This document shows, one piece after another, positions 6,626-15,483 of a stretch of DNA of 64,000 bases (position 1 is the first letter of the stretch; each line of letters begins with the position of its first letter). The stretch is from Desulfatibacillum sp. Lineage in GTDB: Bacteria; Desulfobacterota; Desulfobacteria; Desulfobacterales; SpSt-501. Where the stretch lies: contig DYEU01000026.1 in the NCBI GenBank assembly GCA_020725555.1, positions 1 to 64,000 of the forward strand, given 5' to 3'. The notes under the pieces are model-generated. The model was not told the origin of the DNA. It did no database searches and saw only the letters and a program-made list of their open reading frames with translations. Both the position numbers and the translations under genes were made by a program.

Positions 6626-8080
6626 CTAGAGGATCTTTCGTTTGCTCGACGGCAGCAGCCGCATCATCTCGCGGTACTTCGCCACCGTGCGGCGCGCGAT
6701 GCGGATGTTCTCCCGCCGCAGGATCTGGGCGATCTGGTCGTCGCTCAGGGGGTGCCGGGGGTCCTCGGCGCCGATGATCCGGCGGATGCGCTCCATGACG
6801 CTCGCCGAGGCGATCGCGCCGCCCTCCTCGCGCTGGATCGAGCTGTTGAAGAAGTACTTGAGCTCGAAGATGCCCTGGGGCGTGTGCGCGTACTTGTTGG
6901 TGGTCACCCGGCTGATCGTCGATTCGTGCATCCCGATGTCCTGGGCCACGTCGCGCAGGACCATCGGCTTGAGGTGGGCGATGCCTTTCTCGAAGAACTC
7001 CCGCTGGAAACGCAGGATGCTCTCCATGACGCGGTAGATGGTCTTCTGGCGCTGGTGGATGCTTTTGATCAGCCAGGCGGCCGAGCGCATCTTCTGCTGG
7101 ATGTAGCTCTCGGCCTCGGCGCCCACCCGCCGCCCGCGGCCCACGGCGCGCTTGAGCATGGAGTTCACCCGCAGCCGCGGGAGCCCGTCGTCGTTGAGGA
7201 CGATGACGAAATCGTCGTCCATCTTGTAGACGTAGATGTCCGGGGTGATGTACTGGGGGGTCTCGTCGCTGTAAGGGCGTCCCGGCCGGGGCTCCATCCC
7301 CTTGATGATGTTCACGGCGGCGATGACCTCTTCGGGGGAGGCGTGCAGCGCCTTGCAGATCGCCTTGTAGTTCTTGCGCTCGAGGTGCGGCAGGTGATCC
7401 CGGATGATGTCGGTGACGAGGGTGTTTTCGAAGCCCAGGTAGCGGGCCTGGATCAGCAGGCATTCGCGCAGGTCCCGGGCGCAGACGCCGATGGGGTCGA
7501 AGGTCTGCAGCACCCGGAGCACGCGCTCGGCCTCTTCGACCGCCACCCCGTTGGCGGCCGCCGCCTCCTCGAGGCTCACCTCGAGGTAGCCGTCGCGGTT
7601 CAGGTTGCCGATCAGGTAGCTCGCCACGGCCTCGTCGGCGGGGCTCGGCTTGGTCATCAGAAACTGCCACAGCAGGTGGTCGTTCAGCGTTTCCTTGCGG
7701 CTGACGAAGGCCTCGTACTTGGGGGCCTCGCGCTCCTCGGTCTCGACCGCGGTGCGCGAGGGGGGGGTGCTGAAGTCCTCGAGAAACGCGCTCCAGTCCG
7801 GCTCCGAGCGCTCCCCTGCGGTGAGGGCCGGCTCCGAGGCGGCGGAGGGCTCCCCGGGGGAAAACTCGACCCGCTCCCCGTCCCCTTCCATGCCCTCGAC
7901 GCCGCCGTCGCCCTCGGCGTCGACCACCTCCTCGAGGGCGGGGTTTTCCTCGAGCTCCTTGCGGATCGTGGCCATCAGCTCGAGCCGCGACAGCTGCAGC
8001 AGCTTGATCGCCAGCTGCAGCTGCGGCGTCATGATGAGCTGTTGGGTCAGCTTCAGTTGCTGGCGCAGTTCCAAAGCCAT
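6626..8080 (-). CDS. rpoN: RNA polymerase sigma-54 factor
   Basis: This 484-residue sigma54 has the glutamine-rich activator-contact region I (QQLKLTQQLIMTPQLQLAIKLLQL), an acidic region II (about residues 60-120), core-binding region III, the HTH segment MHESTISRVTTNKYAHTPQG, and the C-terminal RpoN box ARRTVAKYREMMRLLPSSKRK that reads the -24 element. It starts 1 base after lptB. Sigma54 would govern nitrogen, motility or envelope genes elsewhere in the genome. Confidence 0.98.
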   Translation of the reverse strand: MALELRQQLKLTQQLIMTPQLQLAIKLLQLSRLELMATIRKELEENPALEEVVDAEGDGGVEGMEGDGERVEFSPGEPSAASEPALTAGERSEPDWSAFLEDFSTPPSRTAVETEEREAPKYEAFVSRKETLNDHLLWQFLMTKPSPADEAVASYLIGNLNRDGYLEVSLEEAAAANGVAVEEAERVLRVLQTFDPIGVCARDLRECLLIQARYLGFENTLVTDIIRDHLPHLERKNYKAICKALHASPEEVIAAVNIIKGMEPRPGRPYSDETPQYITPDIYVYKMDDDFVIVLNDDGLPRLRVNSMLKRAVGRGRRVGAEAESYIQQKMRSAAWLIKSIHQRQKTIYRVMESILRFQREFFEKGIAHLKPMVLRDVAQDIGMHESTISRVTTNKYAHTPQGIFELKYFFNSSIQREEGGAIASASVMERIRRIIGAEDPRHPLSDDQIAQILRRENIRIARRTVAKYREMMRLLPSSKRKIL

Positions 8081-8081
8081 C

Positions 8082-8936
8082 TCAGAGACGAAAGTCCTCC
8101 CCGAGGTAGTGGCGGCAGACGGCCTCGTTGCGCACGACGGCCTCCGGCGGGCCGCTTTCGATCAGCCGGCCCTCGACCAGGATCGAGGCCCGGTCGCAGA
8201 CCCGCAGGGTGTCGCGCACGTTGTGATCCGAGATCAGGATGCCGATGCCCCGGCGTCGCAGATGGTCGATGATGCCCTTGAGGTCGGCCACCGCCAGCGG
8301 GTCGATCCCCGCGAACGGTTCGTCGAGCAACATGAACCTCGGATTCATGCACAAAGCGCGGGCGATCTCGAGCCGGCGCTTTTCCCCGCCCGAGAGCACC
8401 TCCGCCGTCCGGTCCGCCAGATGGAGGATGCCCAGCTCCGCGAGCAGCTCCTCCGCCCGCCGCTCGCGCTCTTCCCGGGAGAGCGGGAGGAACTCGAGCA
8501 CCGCGAGCAGGTTTTCCCGGGCGGAGAGCCGCCGGAAGACGGAGGTTTCCTGGGGCAGATAGCCGATGCCCCGCCTCGCCCTCCGGTGCATGGGCTCGCC
8601 GGTGATGTCGACCCCCGCGAGCCGCACCCGCCCGGCGTCGGGTTCGACCAGCCCGGTGAGCATGTAGAAACAGGTGGTCTTGCCCGCACCGTTCGGCCCG
8701 AGCAGGCCGTGGACCTCGCCGGCCAACACCGCGAGGTCGACCCCGTCCACCACGGGACGCCCCCGGTAGCGTTTGACGAGACCGGCGGCCTCGAGCCGGA
8801 CCGCAAAAGCCTCCCCCGCGCCGGGGGAGGCCCCTTGATCGGCCGCAACGCCCGCGCACCCTGTCGCCGCGTTTTCCGTTGGGGCATTCTGCGGCTTCAC
8901 GGGGACTAGGTTAGTGGTTCTCCATCGAAAAATCAA
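8082..8936 (-). CDS. lptB: Lipopolysaccharide export ABC transporter ATPase LptB
   Basis: The ABC ATPase drives LPS extraction with LptFG. It shows Walker A GLLGPNGAGKTTCFYMLTG, the Q-loop region GYLPQETSVFRRLSARENL, ABC signature LSGGEKRRLEIARAL, Walker B FMLLDEPFAGIDP and the switch His in ISDHNVRDTL. The frame opens with a TTG at 8936 that overlaps the lptC end, and a GTG at 8900 is equally possible. Either way there is an N-terminal extension of about 30-45 residues before the usual LptB start, so the exact start is uncertain. Confidence 0.94.
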   Translation of the reverse strand: MIFRWRTTNLVPVKPQNAPTENAATGCAGVAADQGASPGAGEAFAVRLEAAGLVKRYRGRPVVDGVDLAVLAGEVHGLLGPNGAGKTTCFYMLTGLVEPDAGRVRLAGVDITGEPMHRRARRGIGYLPQETSVFRRLSARENLLAVLEFLPLSREERERRAEELLAELGILHLADRTAEVLSGGEKRRLEIARALCMNPRFMLLDEPFAGIDPLAVADLKGIIDHLRRRGIGILISDHNVRDTLRVCDRASILVEGRLIESGPPEAVVRNEAVCRHYLGEDFRL

Positions 8937-9531
8937 CCGCTTCGCCCGGCCGAAGCCGCAGGCGGACGCGGCCGTCGAATTCGGCCGTCGCCTCCCCCGG
9001 GAAAACGCGGAGGGCGTCGGCGGTCAGCCGCAGGCTCGGCCCGGTCACCTCGACCGGCTCGGGCGCAAGGACCGTCTCGCTGCGGCGGTCGTGTTCCAGG
9101 CGGGCGGTGCGCAGGCGGTAGCCCCCGCTGCGGACGACCACCCCGCCGCGGGCGACCAGGCGCTCGGTCTCCGGCGCGATCGACCCCTCCGGGGCGGTGA
9201 GGAGGACCTCACGCCCCTCCGCGGTGAAGAAGGTGAGCGTGAGGCCCGTGAGGGTCGTGCGGTGTTCGAGCGGGCGGTGCTCGGCCGCCTGGGCGTCGAG
9301 CCGCCATTTGACCCCGCCCTCGCGGCTGGAGGCCTGGCGGAAATCGCGCGCGACCAGGATCTCCTCCCGGCCGGCCTTCGCGGGCGGCGAGGGCGGGGCT
9401 TCGTCGCCGGGGGCAGGGCGCAAAAACGAGATGGCCGCGGCGAGGGCCGCGGCGGCGGCCGCGGCGGCAAGCACCCGGCGGAGGGATCGGCGGCGAGCGG
9501 GCATCGGGCGTGACCTCGTGGGCTTACCCAT
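8911..9531 (-). CDS. lptC: LPS export periplasmic-bridge protein LptC
   Basis: The 206-residue protein has a short basic N-terminus, one membrane anchor (LAAAAAAAALAAAISFL, about residues 20-37), a Pro-rich linker and a periplasmic beta-jellyroll domain with WRLDAQAAEH and VLLTAPEGSIAPETERLVARGGV, typical of LptC. LptC links LptBFG to LptA. The ATG at 9531 is chosen because a TTGACA-17-TAGGCT promoter ends 7 bases before it. LptA, which normally lies between lptC and lptB, is not in the window. Confidence 0.82.
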   Translation of the reverse strand: MGKPTRSRPMPARRRSLRRVLAAAAAAAALAAAISFLRPAPGDEAPPSPPAKAGREEILVARDFRQASSREGGVKWRLDAQAAEHRPLEHRTTLTGLTLTFFTAEGREVLLTAPEGSIAPETERLVARGGVVVRSGGYRLRTARLEHDRRSETVLAPEPVEVTGPSLRLTADALRVFPGEATAEFDGRVRLRLRPGEAVDFSMENH

Positions 9532-9538
9532 CCGATCG

Positions 9539-9574
9539 AGCCTACGGGCGGGGCCGGGGCCTGTCAAGTTGACT
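9539..9574. promoter_or_regulatory. Divergent promoter pair between lptC and the M23 peptidase gene
   Basis: Minus strand: TTGACA (9562-9567), 17-base spacer, TAGGCT (9539-9544), which would start transcription at about the lptC ATG. Plus strand: TTGACT (9569-9574), with a weaker -10 candidate near 9592-9598 (CTAAATG). The two -35 boxes lie back to back in TGTCAAGTTGACT, so the promoters may compete for polymerase. Confidence 0.55.
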
Positions 9575-9651
9575 CTTTTGAGCCTTCCCTGCTAAATGGG
9601 CTGACCTCGCCGCCGCCTGCGGCGAAACATCCCCGGAAAGGCCTTCCCCGC

Positions 9652-11121
9652 GTGGCTTCGTCCGTTTTCGCGATCCGGCGGCCGCTCGCCGCCGCCCTCG
9701 GCCTCCTCGGCGCCGCCCTCGTTGCGCTGTTGCTTTGGTTCGCCCTCGGCCGGCTGGAGGGGACCCCGCCCGATCTCAGCGTCCAGCCCGACGTCCCCGC
9801 CGCCGTGGGGCCGGCCCTGGAGCTGACGGTGACGGCCGAGGACGCCCAGAGCGGGGTGCGGCGGCTGCGCGTCGAGCTCACCCAGGCCGGGCGCGACATC
9901 GTCCTGCTGGAAGAGCCCCCGCCGGGTGCCGGGCGGCCGGAGGCGGGCAAGGCCTCCCGCGTGAGCCGCACCGTCCGCCTCGACCCCCGCGCCCAGGGCC
10001 TGGCCGACGGGCCCGCCGTGCTGCGCATCACCGCGGCCGACGCCTCCTGGCGCGGCTGGGGGGGGGGCAACGCCGCCGAGCGGCGCTTCGAGCTGCGCAT
10101 CGACACCCGGCCGCCGCGGATCGAAAACCGCGGGCCGCAGACGGCGGTCGCCCCCGGCGGCTCGGGGCTGGCGGTCTACCGCCTCTCGGAGCCTTGCCCG
10201 CAGAGCGGCGTGCGCGTGGGCGAGGAGTTCTTCCCCGGCCGGGGGGGCCTCTTCCCCGAGGATCCGCTGGTGCATGCGGCGCTCTTCGCCCTGCCCCACG
10301 ACACCCCCACGACGCCGGGGCTCGTTCTCGAGGCGCGCGACGAGGCGGGCAACCGCACCCAGGTGCCGCTGCCCGTCTTTTTCCACAAGCGAAGCTTCCG
10401 GCGCGACGCGATCCCCGTGAGCGAGGCCTTTCTCCGCCAGGTTCTCGCCGAGTTCGAGCGCCTGCTGCCGCCCGACCGGGCCGCCGACCCGAAGGAGGCC
10501 TTCCTCTGGGTCAACCGCGACCTGCGCCGGGAAAACCACCGCGCCCTGACCGAACTCACGCGCACCGTGCGCCCGGAGATCCTCTGGGAGGGCGCCTTCC
10601 TGCGGATGCCCAACGCGGCGCCGCGGGCGGGGTTCGCCGACCGGCGCACCTACCTCTACGAGGGCCGGCCGATCGACGAGCAGGATCACCTCGGCGTGGA
10701 CCTCGCCTCGACCGCCCAGGCCGCCGTGCCGGCGGCCAATGCCGGTGTGGTCGCCTTCGTCGGCCCGCTGGGGATCTACGGCCAGACGGTCCTCGTCGAT
10801 CACGGCCTGGGCCTGTTCAGCATGTACGGCCACCTGAGCGCCGTCGCGGTCTCCGCCGGGGAGCGGGTGGCGCGCGGGCAGACCCTGGGGCGTACCGGCA
10901 GCACGGGGCTTGCGGCCGGGGATCACCTCCATTTCAGCCTGATCGTCCATCACCGCTTCGTGGACCCCGTCGAGTGGTGGGACCCGCTCTGGATCCAGGA
11001 GCGCGTGCTGCGCAAACTCGAGGCGGCCCGCAGAGGGGAGGGTGCTGCGCCCGCCGCCGCCCCGCCCAAGGAGGGGCCGGGCCGGCCCGCGGCGGCCAAA
11101 CGGCCCGGCCGCGGCCGATGA
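9652..11121 (+). CDS. M23-family metallopeptidase (LytM domain), membrane-anchored
   Basis: The 489-residue protein starts at a GTG. It has one N-terminal membrane segment (about residues 10-32), a beta-rich Ig-like region (about 40-250) of unknown role, and a C-terminal LytM domain (about 340-445) with the metal ligands in [11 protein letters not shown] and the paired histidines in GDHLHFSL. These enzymes cut peptidoglycan cross-bridges or, when degenerate, activate amidases; here the zinc ligands look intact. It overlaps thpR by 4 bases. It is transcribed away from lptC. Confidence 0.9.
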   Translation: MASSVFAIRRPLAAALGLLGAALVALLLWFALGRLEGTPPDLSVQPDVPAAVGPALELTVTAEDAQSGVRRLRVELTQAGRDIVLLEEPPPGAGRPEAGKASRVSRTVRLDPRAQGLADGPAVLRITAADASWRGWGGGNAAERRFELRIDTRPPRIENRGPQTAVAPGGSGLAVYRLSEPCPQSGVRVGEEFFPGRGGLFPEDPLVHAALFALPHDTPTTPGLVLEARDEAGNRTQVPLPVFFHKRSFRRDAIPVSEAFLRQVLAEFERLLPPDRAADPKEAFLWVNRDLRRENHRALTELTRTVRPEILWEGAFLRMPNAAPRAGFADRRTYLYEGRPIDEQDHLGVDLASTAQAAVPAANAGVVAFVGPLGIYGQTVLVDHGLGLFSMYGHLSAVAVSAGERVARGQTLGRTGSTGLAAGDHLHFSLIVHHRFVDPVEWWDPLWIQERVLRKLEAARRGEGAAPAAAPPKEGPGRPAAAKRPGRGR

Positions 11122-11723
11122 GCGCCGGCGGCTTGGGCGGGGGGGAGAGCGGCCGGGGGGTGCGCACCTTCGCCGCCGTCGCGATCCCCGCGGCCCTGCG
11201 CGAGGCGCTCGCCGCCCTCCAGGCGGAGTGCCGGCGCCTCGGCCTGCCGGCCCGCTGGGTCCGGCCCGAAGGGATCCACCTCACCCTGAAGTTCCTCGGG
11301 GAGACGCCGCGGCCGCGGCTTGCCGCGGCGGCGGCGTCCCTGGCCGAGGCGGGGGCGGGCGTTTCCGGCTTCCGGCTGCGGGCGGAGGGCCTGGGGGTCT
11401 TCCCCGACCCGCGGCGGGCCCGCGTCCTCTGGGTGGGGGTCGCCGACGACTCCGGCCGGCTGGCGCCCCTCGTGCAGCGCCTCGAGGCGGCCTTCCTGCG
11501 GCGCGGGTTCGCCCCCGAGCGGCGCCCCTTCCGGCCGCACCTGACCATCGGCCGCTTCCCGGGGCCCTGCCCGCCGGAGGCGCTCGCGGAGGCGCTCGCG
11601 CGGCACCGCGGGCCCGCGCTGGGGGAGATCCCGGTCGAGGCGCTCGTGCTCTTCGCAAGCGAGCTCCGGCCGGATGGCGCCCGGTACCACGAGATCGCGC
11701 GCGTTGCGCTCGCGGCGCCGTGA
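11118..11723 (+). CDS. thpR: RNA 2',3'-cyclic phosphodiesterase (2'-5' RNA ligase family)
   Basis: The 201-residue 2H phosphoesterase has both catalytic HxT motifs: HLTLKFLGE (about residue 53) and HLTIGRF (about residue 140). ThpR hydrolyses 2',3'-cyclic phosphate ends of RNA. The ATG overlaps the M23 stop (ATGA). It sits just upstream of recA, a neighbourhood common in this bacterial group. Confidence 0.92.
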   Translation: MSAGGLGGGESGRGVRTFAAVAIPAALREALAALQAECRRLGLPARWVRPEGIHLTLKFLGETPRPRLAAAAASLAEAGAGVSGFRLRAEGLGVFPDPRRARVLWVGVADDSGRLAPLVQRLEAAFLRRGFAPERRPFRPHLTIGRFPGPCPPEALAEALARHRGPALGEIPVEALVLFASELRPDGARYHEIARVALAAP

Positions 11724-11809
11724 GGAGGTTTCACCCGGACCCCGCGCCGCCCCCCGGGCGGCAGCCTGCGGCCGGAAACGACGTGCAGGACGAACCAAGG
11801 AGGGCTCTC

Positions 11810-12835
<1,026 letters not shown>

Positions 12836-12839
12836 CCCC

Positions 12840-15476
12840 ATGACCGGCAACGAGATCCGCAGGCGTTTCCTCGACTATTTCCGCGAGCGCGGCCACCAGG
12901 TGGTGCGCAGCTCGCCGCTCGTGCCCCAGGACGACCCGACGCTGCTCTTCATCAACGCCGGCATGGTCCAGTTCAAGCGGGTCTTTCTGGGGGAGGAGAG
13001 GCGCGACTACGTGCGGGCGGTGAGCTCCCAGAAGTGCGTGCGGGCCGGGGGCAAGCACAACGACCTGGAAAACGTGGGCTACACGGCGCGCCACCACACC
13101 TTCTTCGAGATGCTCGGCAACTTCTCCTTCGGCGACTATTTCAAAGAACGCGCCGTCGAGTACGCCTGGGACCTCCTCACGCGGGGCTTCGGGCTGCCCG
13201 CGGAGCGGCTCTACGCCTCGATCTATCTCGACGACGAGGAGGCCCACGACATCTGGCGGCGGCAGGTCGGGCTCCCCGGGGAGCGCATCGTGCGCTTCGG
13301 GGAAAAGGACAACTTCTGGTCCATGGGCGACACCGGCCCCTGCGGCCCCTGCTCCGAGATCATCCTCGACCGCGGCCCCGCCTACGGCTGCGGGCGCCCG
13401 GAGTGCACCGTGGGGTGCGACTGCGACCGCTTTCTCGAGATCTGGAACCTCGTCTTCATGCAGTTCAACCGCGCCCCCGACGGGACCCTCACGCGGCTGC
13501 CGCGGCCGAGCATCGACACGGGGATGGGCCTCGAGCGCATCGCCGCGGTGGTCCAGGACGTCGAGACCAACTTCGACACCGATCTGCTGCGCCCGATCAT
13601 CGCCCGCGCCGAGGACCTGAGCGGGGTCGCCTACGGGTCGCGCCCGGATGCGGACGTGGCGATGAAGGTGATCGCCGACCACTCCCGGGCGGCGGCCTTC
13701 CTGATCGGCGACGGGGTCCTCCCCGCCAACGAGGGCCGCGGCTACGTGCTCCGGCGGATTCTCCGCCGCGCCGTCCGCTACGGCCGGCACCTCGGCCTGA
13801 AGCGCCCCTTCCTGCACGAGACCGCCGCGGCGGTCTTCGCGATCATGGGCGAGGCCTACCCCGAGCTCCGCCAGGGCGCCGCCGCGATCGCCGCGGTGAT
13901 CCGCAACGAGGAGGAGCGCTTCCGCCGCACGCTCGACACGGGCCTCAACCTCCTGAACGACACCCTCGAGGGGCTCGCCGCCCGCGGGGCGACCGTCGTG
14001 CCCGGGGAGGTCATCTTCCGCCTCTACGACACCTACGGCTTCCCGGTGGACATCGTGCGCGACGTCACGCGCGAAAAAGGGCTCCAGCTCGACCTCGAGG
14101 GCTTCGAGCGCGAAATGGACGCCCAGCGGGCGCGTTCGCGCTCGGTGGCCTCCTTCCACCGCATCGGCGACGCCTACCGCCGGCTTTCGGCCGAGGGGTT
14201 CCAGCCCGAGTTCGTGGGCTACGACACCCTGGCAGCCGAGGGGCGGGTCCTGCTGCTCGTCGCCGGGGAGCGCGAGGTGGAGCAGGCCGAGGCCGGGGGG
14301 GACGTCGAGCTCGTCGCCGACCGCACGCCGTTCTACGCCGAGTCCGGCGGCCAGGTCGGCGATCGCGGCCGGATCCGCGGGCCCTCCGGCGAGATGGAGG
14401 TCACCGACACCCGCCGCGATCCCACCGGCATCGTCATCCACCGCGGCCGGGTCGCCGCGGGGGTGCTGCGGCGCGGGGAGGCCGTCCGGCTCGAGGTGGA
14501 CGCCGAGGCCCGGGCCGCCACGGCCCGCAACCACACCGCCACCCACCTCCTGCACGCCGCCCTGCGGCAGGTCCTCGGCGAGCACGTCAAGCAGGCCGGA
14601 TCGCTCGTCGCCCCCGACCGGCTGCGCTTCGATTTCACCCACGGGGCGCCGGTTGCGCCCGAGGAGCTCGAGCGCGTCGAGCAGCGGGTGAACGAGGCGA
14701 TCCGCCGCAACCTCCCCGCCGAGACGGCGGACATGGCCGTGGAGGAGGCCCTGCGCAGCGGGGCGGTCGCGCTCTTCGAGGAGAAGTACGGCGAGCGCGT
14801 GCGCGTGGTGACGCTCGCCGACGTGAGCCGCGAGCTTTGCGGCGGCACCCACACCGCGCGCACCGGGGACATCGGCTTTTTCCAGATTCTCGCCGAAAGC
14901 GGGGTCGCCGCGGGCGTGCGGCGCATCGAGGCCGTCACCGGCGAGGCCGCCGTCCGCCGGGCCCAGGAGACCGCCCGCCTCCTGCGCGAGGCGGGGCGGC
15001 TCCTCAAGGAGAAGCCCGAGGCGCTCCCCGAGCGGATCGCCCGGCTGCTCGAGGAGCTGCGGGAGGCCGAGCGGACGATCGCCCGGCTCGAGGCCAAGCG
15101 CTCCGCGGCGGCCGCCGCCGAGGCGCTGGCCGAGGCCGAGCGCATCGCCGGGGTGGCGGTGGTCGTCCGGCGCGTCGAGGCCGACTCCCCCGCGGCCCTG
15201 CGCGAGATGCTCGACCGCTTCAAGGAGCGGCTGGGCTCCGGGGTGTGCGTCCTGGGCAGCGTCGCCGGCGGCAAGGCGTTTGTCGCCGCGGGGGTGACCG
15301 CGGACCTCACCGGGAAGTTCCACGCCGGGAGATTGGTCCAGGAGGCGGCAGCGACGGTCGGCGGCCGCGGGGGCGGGCGCCCCGACATGGCCCAGGGCGG
15401 CGGCCCGCAGGCCGAGCATCTCGAGCGCGCGCTCGCCCGGGTGCGGGAGCGGATCCGGGAGGCGGCCTCCTCCTGA
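12840..15476 (+). CDS. alaS: Alanine-tRNA ligase
   Basis: The 878-residue class II synthetase is full length. It has the catalytic core at residues 1-450 (motif 2 region RHHTFFEMLGNFSFGDYFK), the editing-domain zinc site HTATHLLHAAL and CGGTHTARTG (about residues 560-670), a coiled coil at about 720-770, and a C-Ala domain ending in GGGRPDMAQGGG. It starts 4 bases after recA, a conserved pairing in many bacteria. It converges on the next gene with only a 7-base gap and no visible terminator. Confidence 0.98.
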   Translation: MTGNEIRRRFLDYFRERGHQVVRSSPLVPQDDPTLLFINAGMVQFKRVFLGEERRDYVRAVSSQKCVRAGGKHNDLENVGYTARHHTFFEMLGNFSFGDYFKERAVEYAWDLLTRGFGLPAERLYASIYLDDEEAHDIWRRQVGLPGERIVRFGEKDNFWSMGDTGPCGPCSEIILDRGPAYGCGRPECTVGCDCDRFLEIWNLVFMQFNRAPDGTLTRLPRPSIDTGMGLERIAAVVQDVETNFDTDLLRPIIARAEDLSGVAYGSRPDADVAMKVIADHSRAAAFLIGDGVLPANEGRGYVLRRILRRAVRYGRHLGLKRPFLHETAAAVFAIMGEAYPELRQGAAAIAAVIRNEEERFRRTLDTGLNLLNDTLEGLAARGATVVPGEVIFRLYDTYGFPVDIVRDVTREKGLQLDLEGFEREMDAQRARSRSVASFHRIGDAYRRLSAEGFQPEFVGYDTLAAEGRVLLLVAGEREVEQAEAGGDVELVADRTPFYAESGGQVGDRGRIRGPSGEMEVTDTRRDPTGIVIHRGRVAAGVLRRGEAVRLEVDAEARAATARNHTATHLLHAALRQVLGEHVKQAGSLVAPDRLRFDFTHGAPVAPEELERVEQRVNEAIRRNLPAETADMAVEEALRSGAVALFEEKYGERVRVVTLADVSRELCGGTHTARTGDIGFFQILAESGVAAGVRRIEAVTGEAAVRRAQETARLLREAGRLLKEKPEALPERIARLLEELREAERTIARLEAKRSAAAAAEALAEAERIAGVAVVVRRVEADSPAALREMLDRFKERLGSGVCVLGSVAGGKAFVAAGVTADLTGKFHAGRLVQEAAATVGGRGGGRPDMAQGGGPQAEHLERALARVRERIREAASS

Positions 15477-15483
15477 GGCCGGC

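Noticed and set aside
11724-11809. Possible LexA box upstream of recA
   Set aside because: No CTGT-N8-ACAG or similar palindrome is visible in the short intergenic region.
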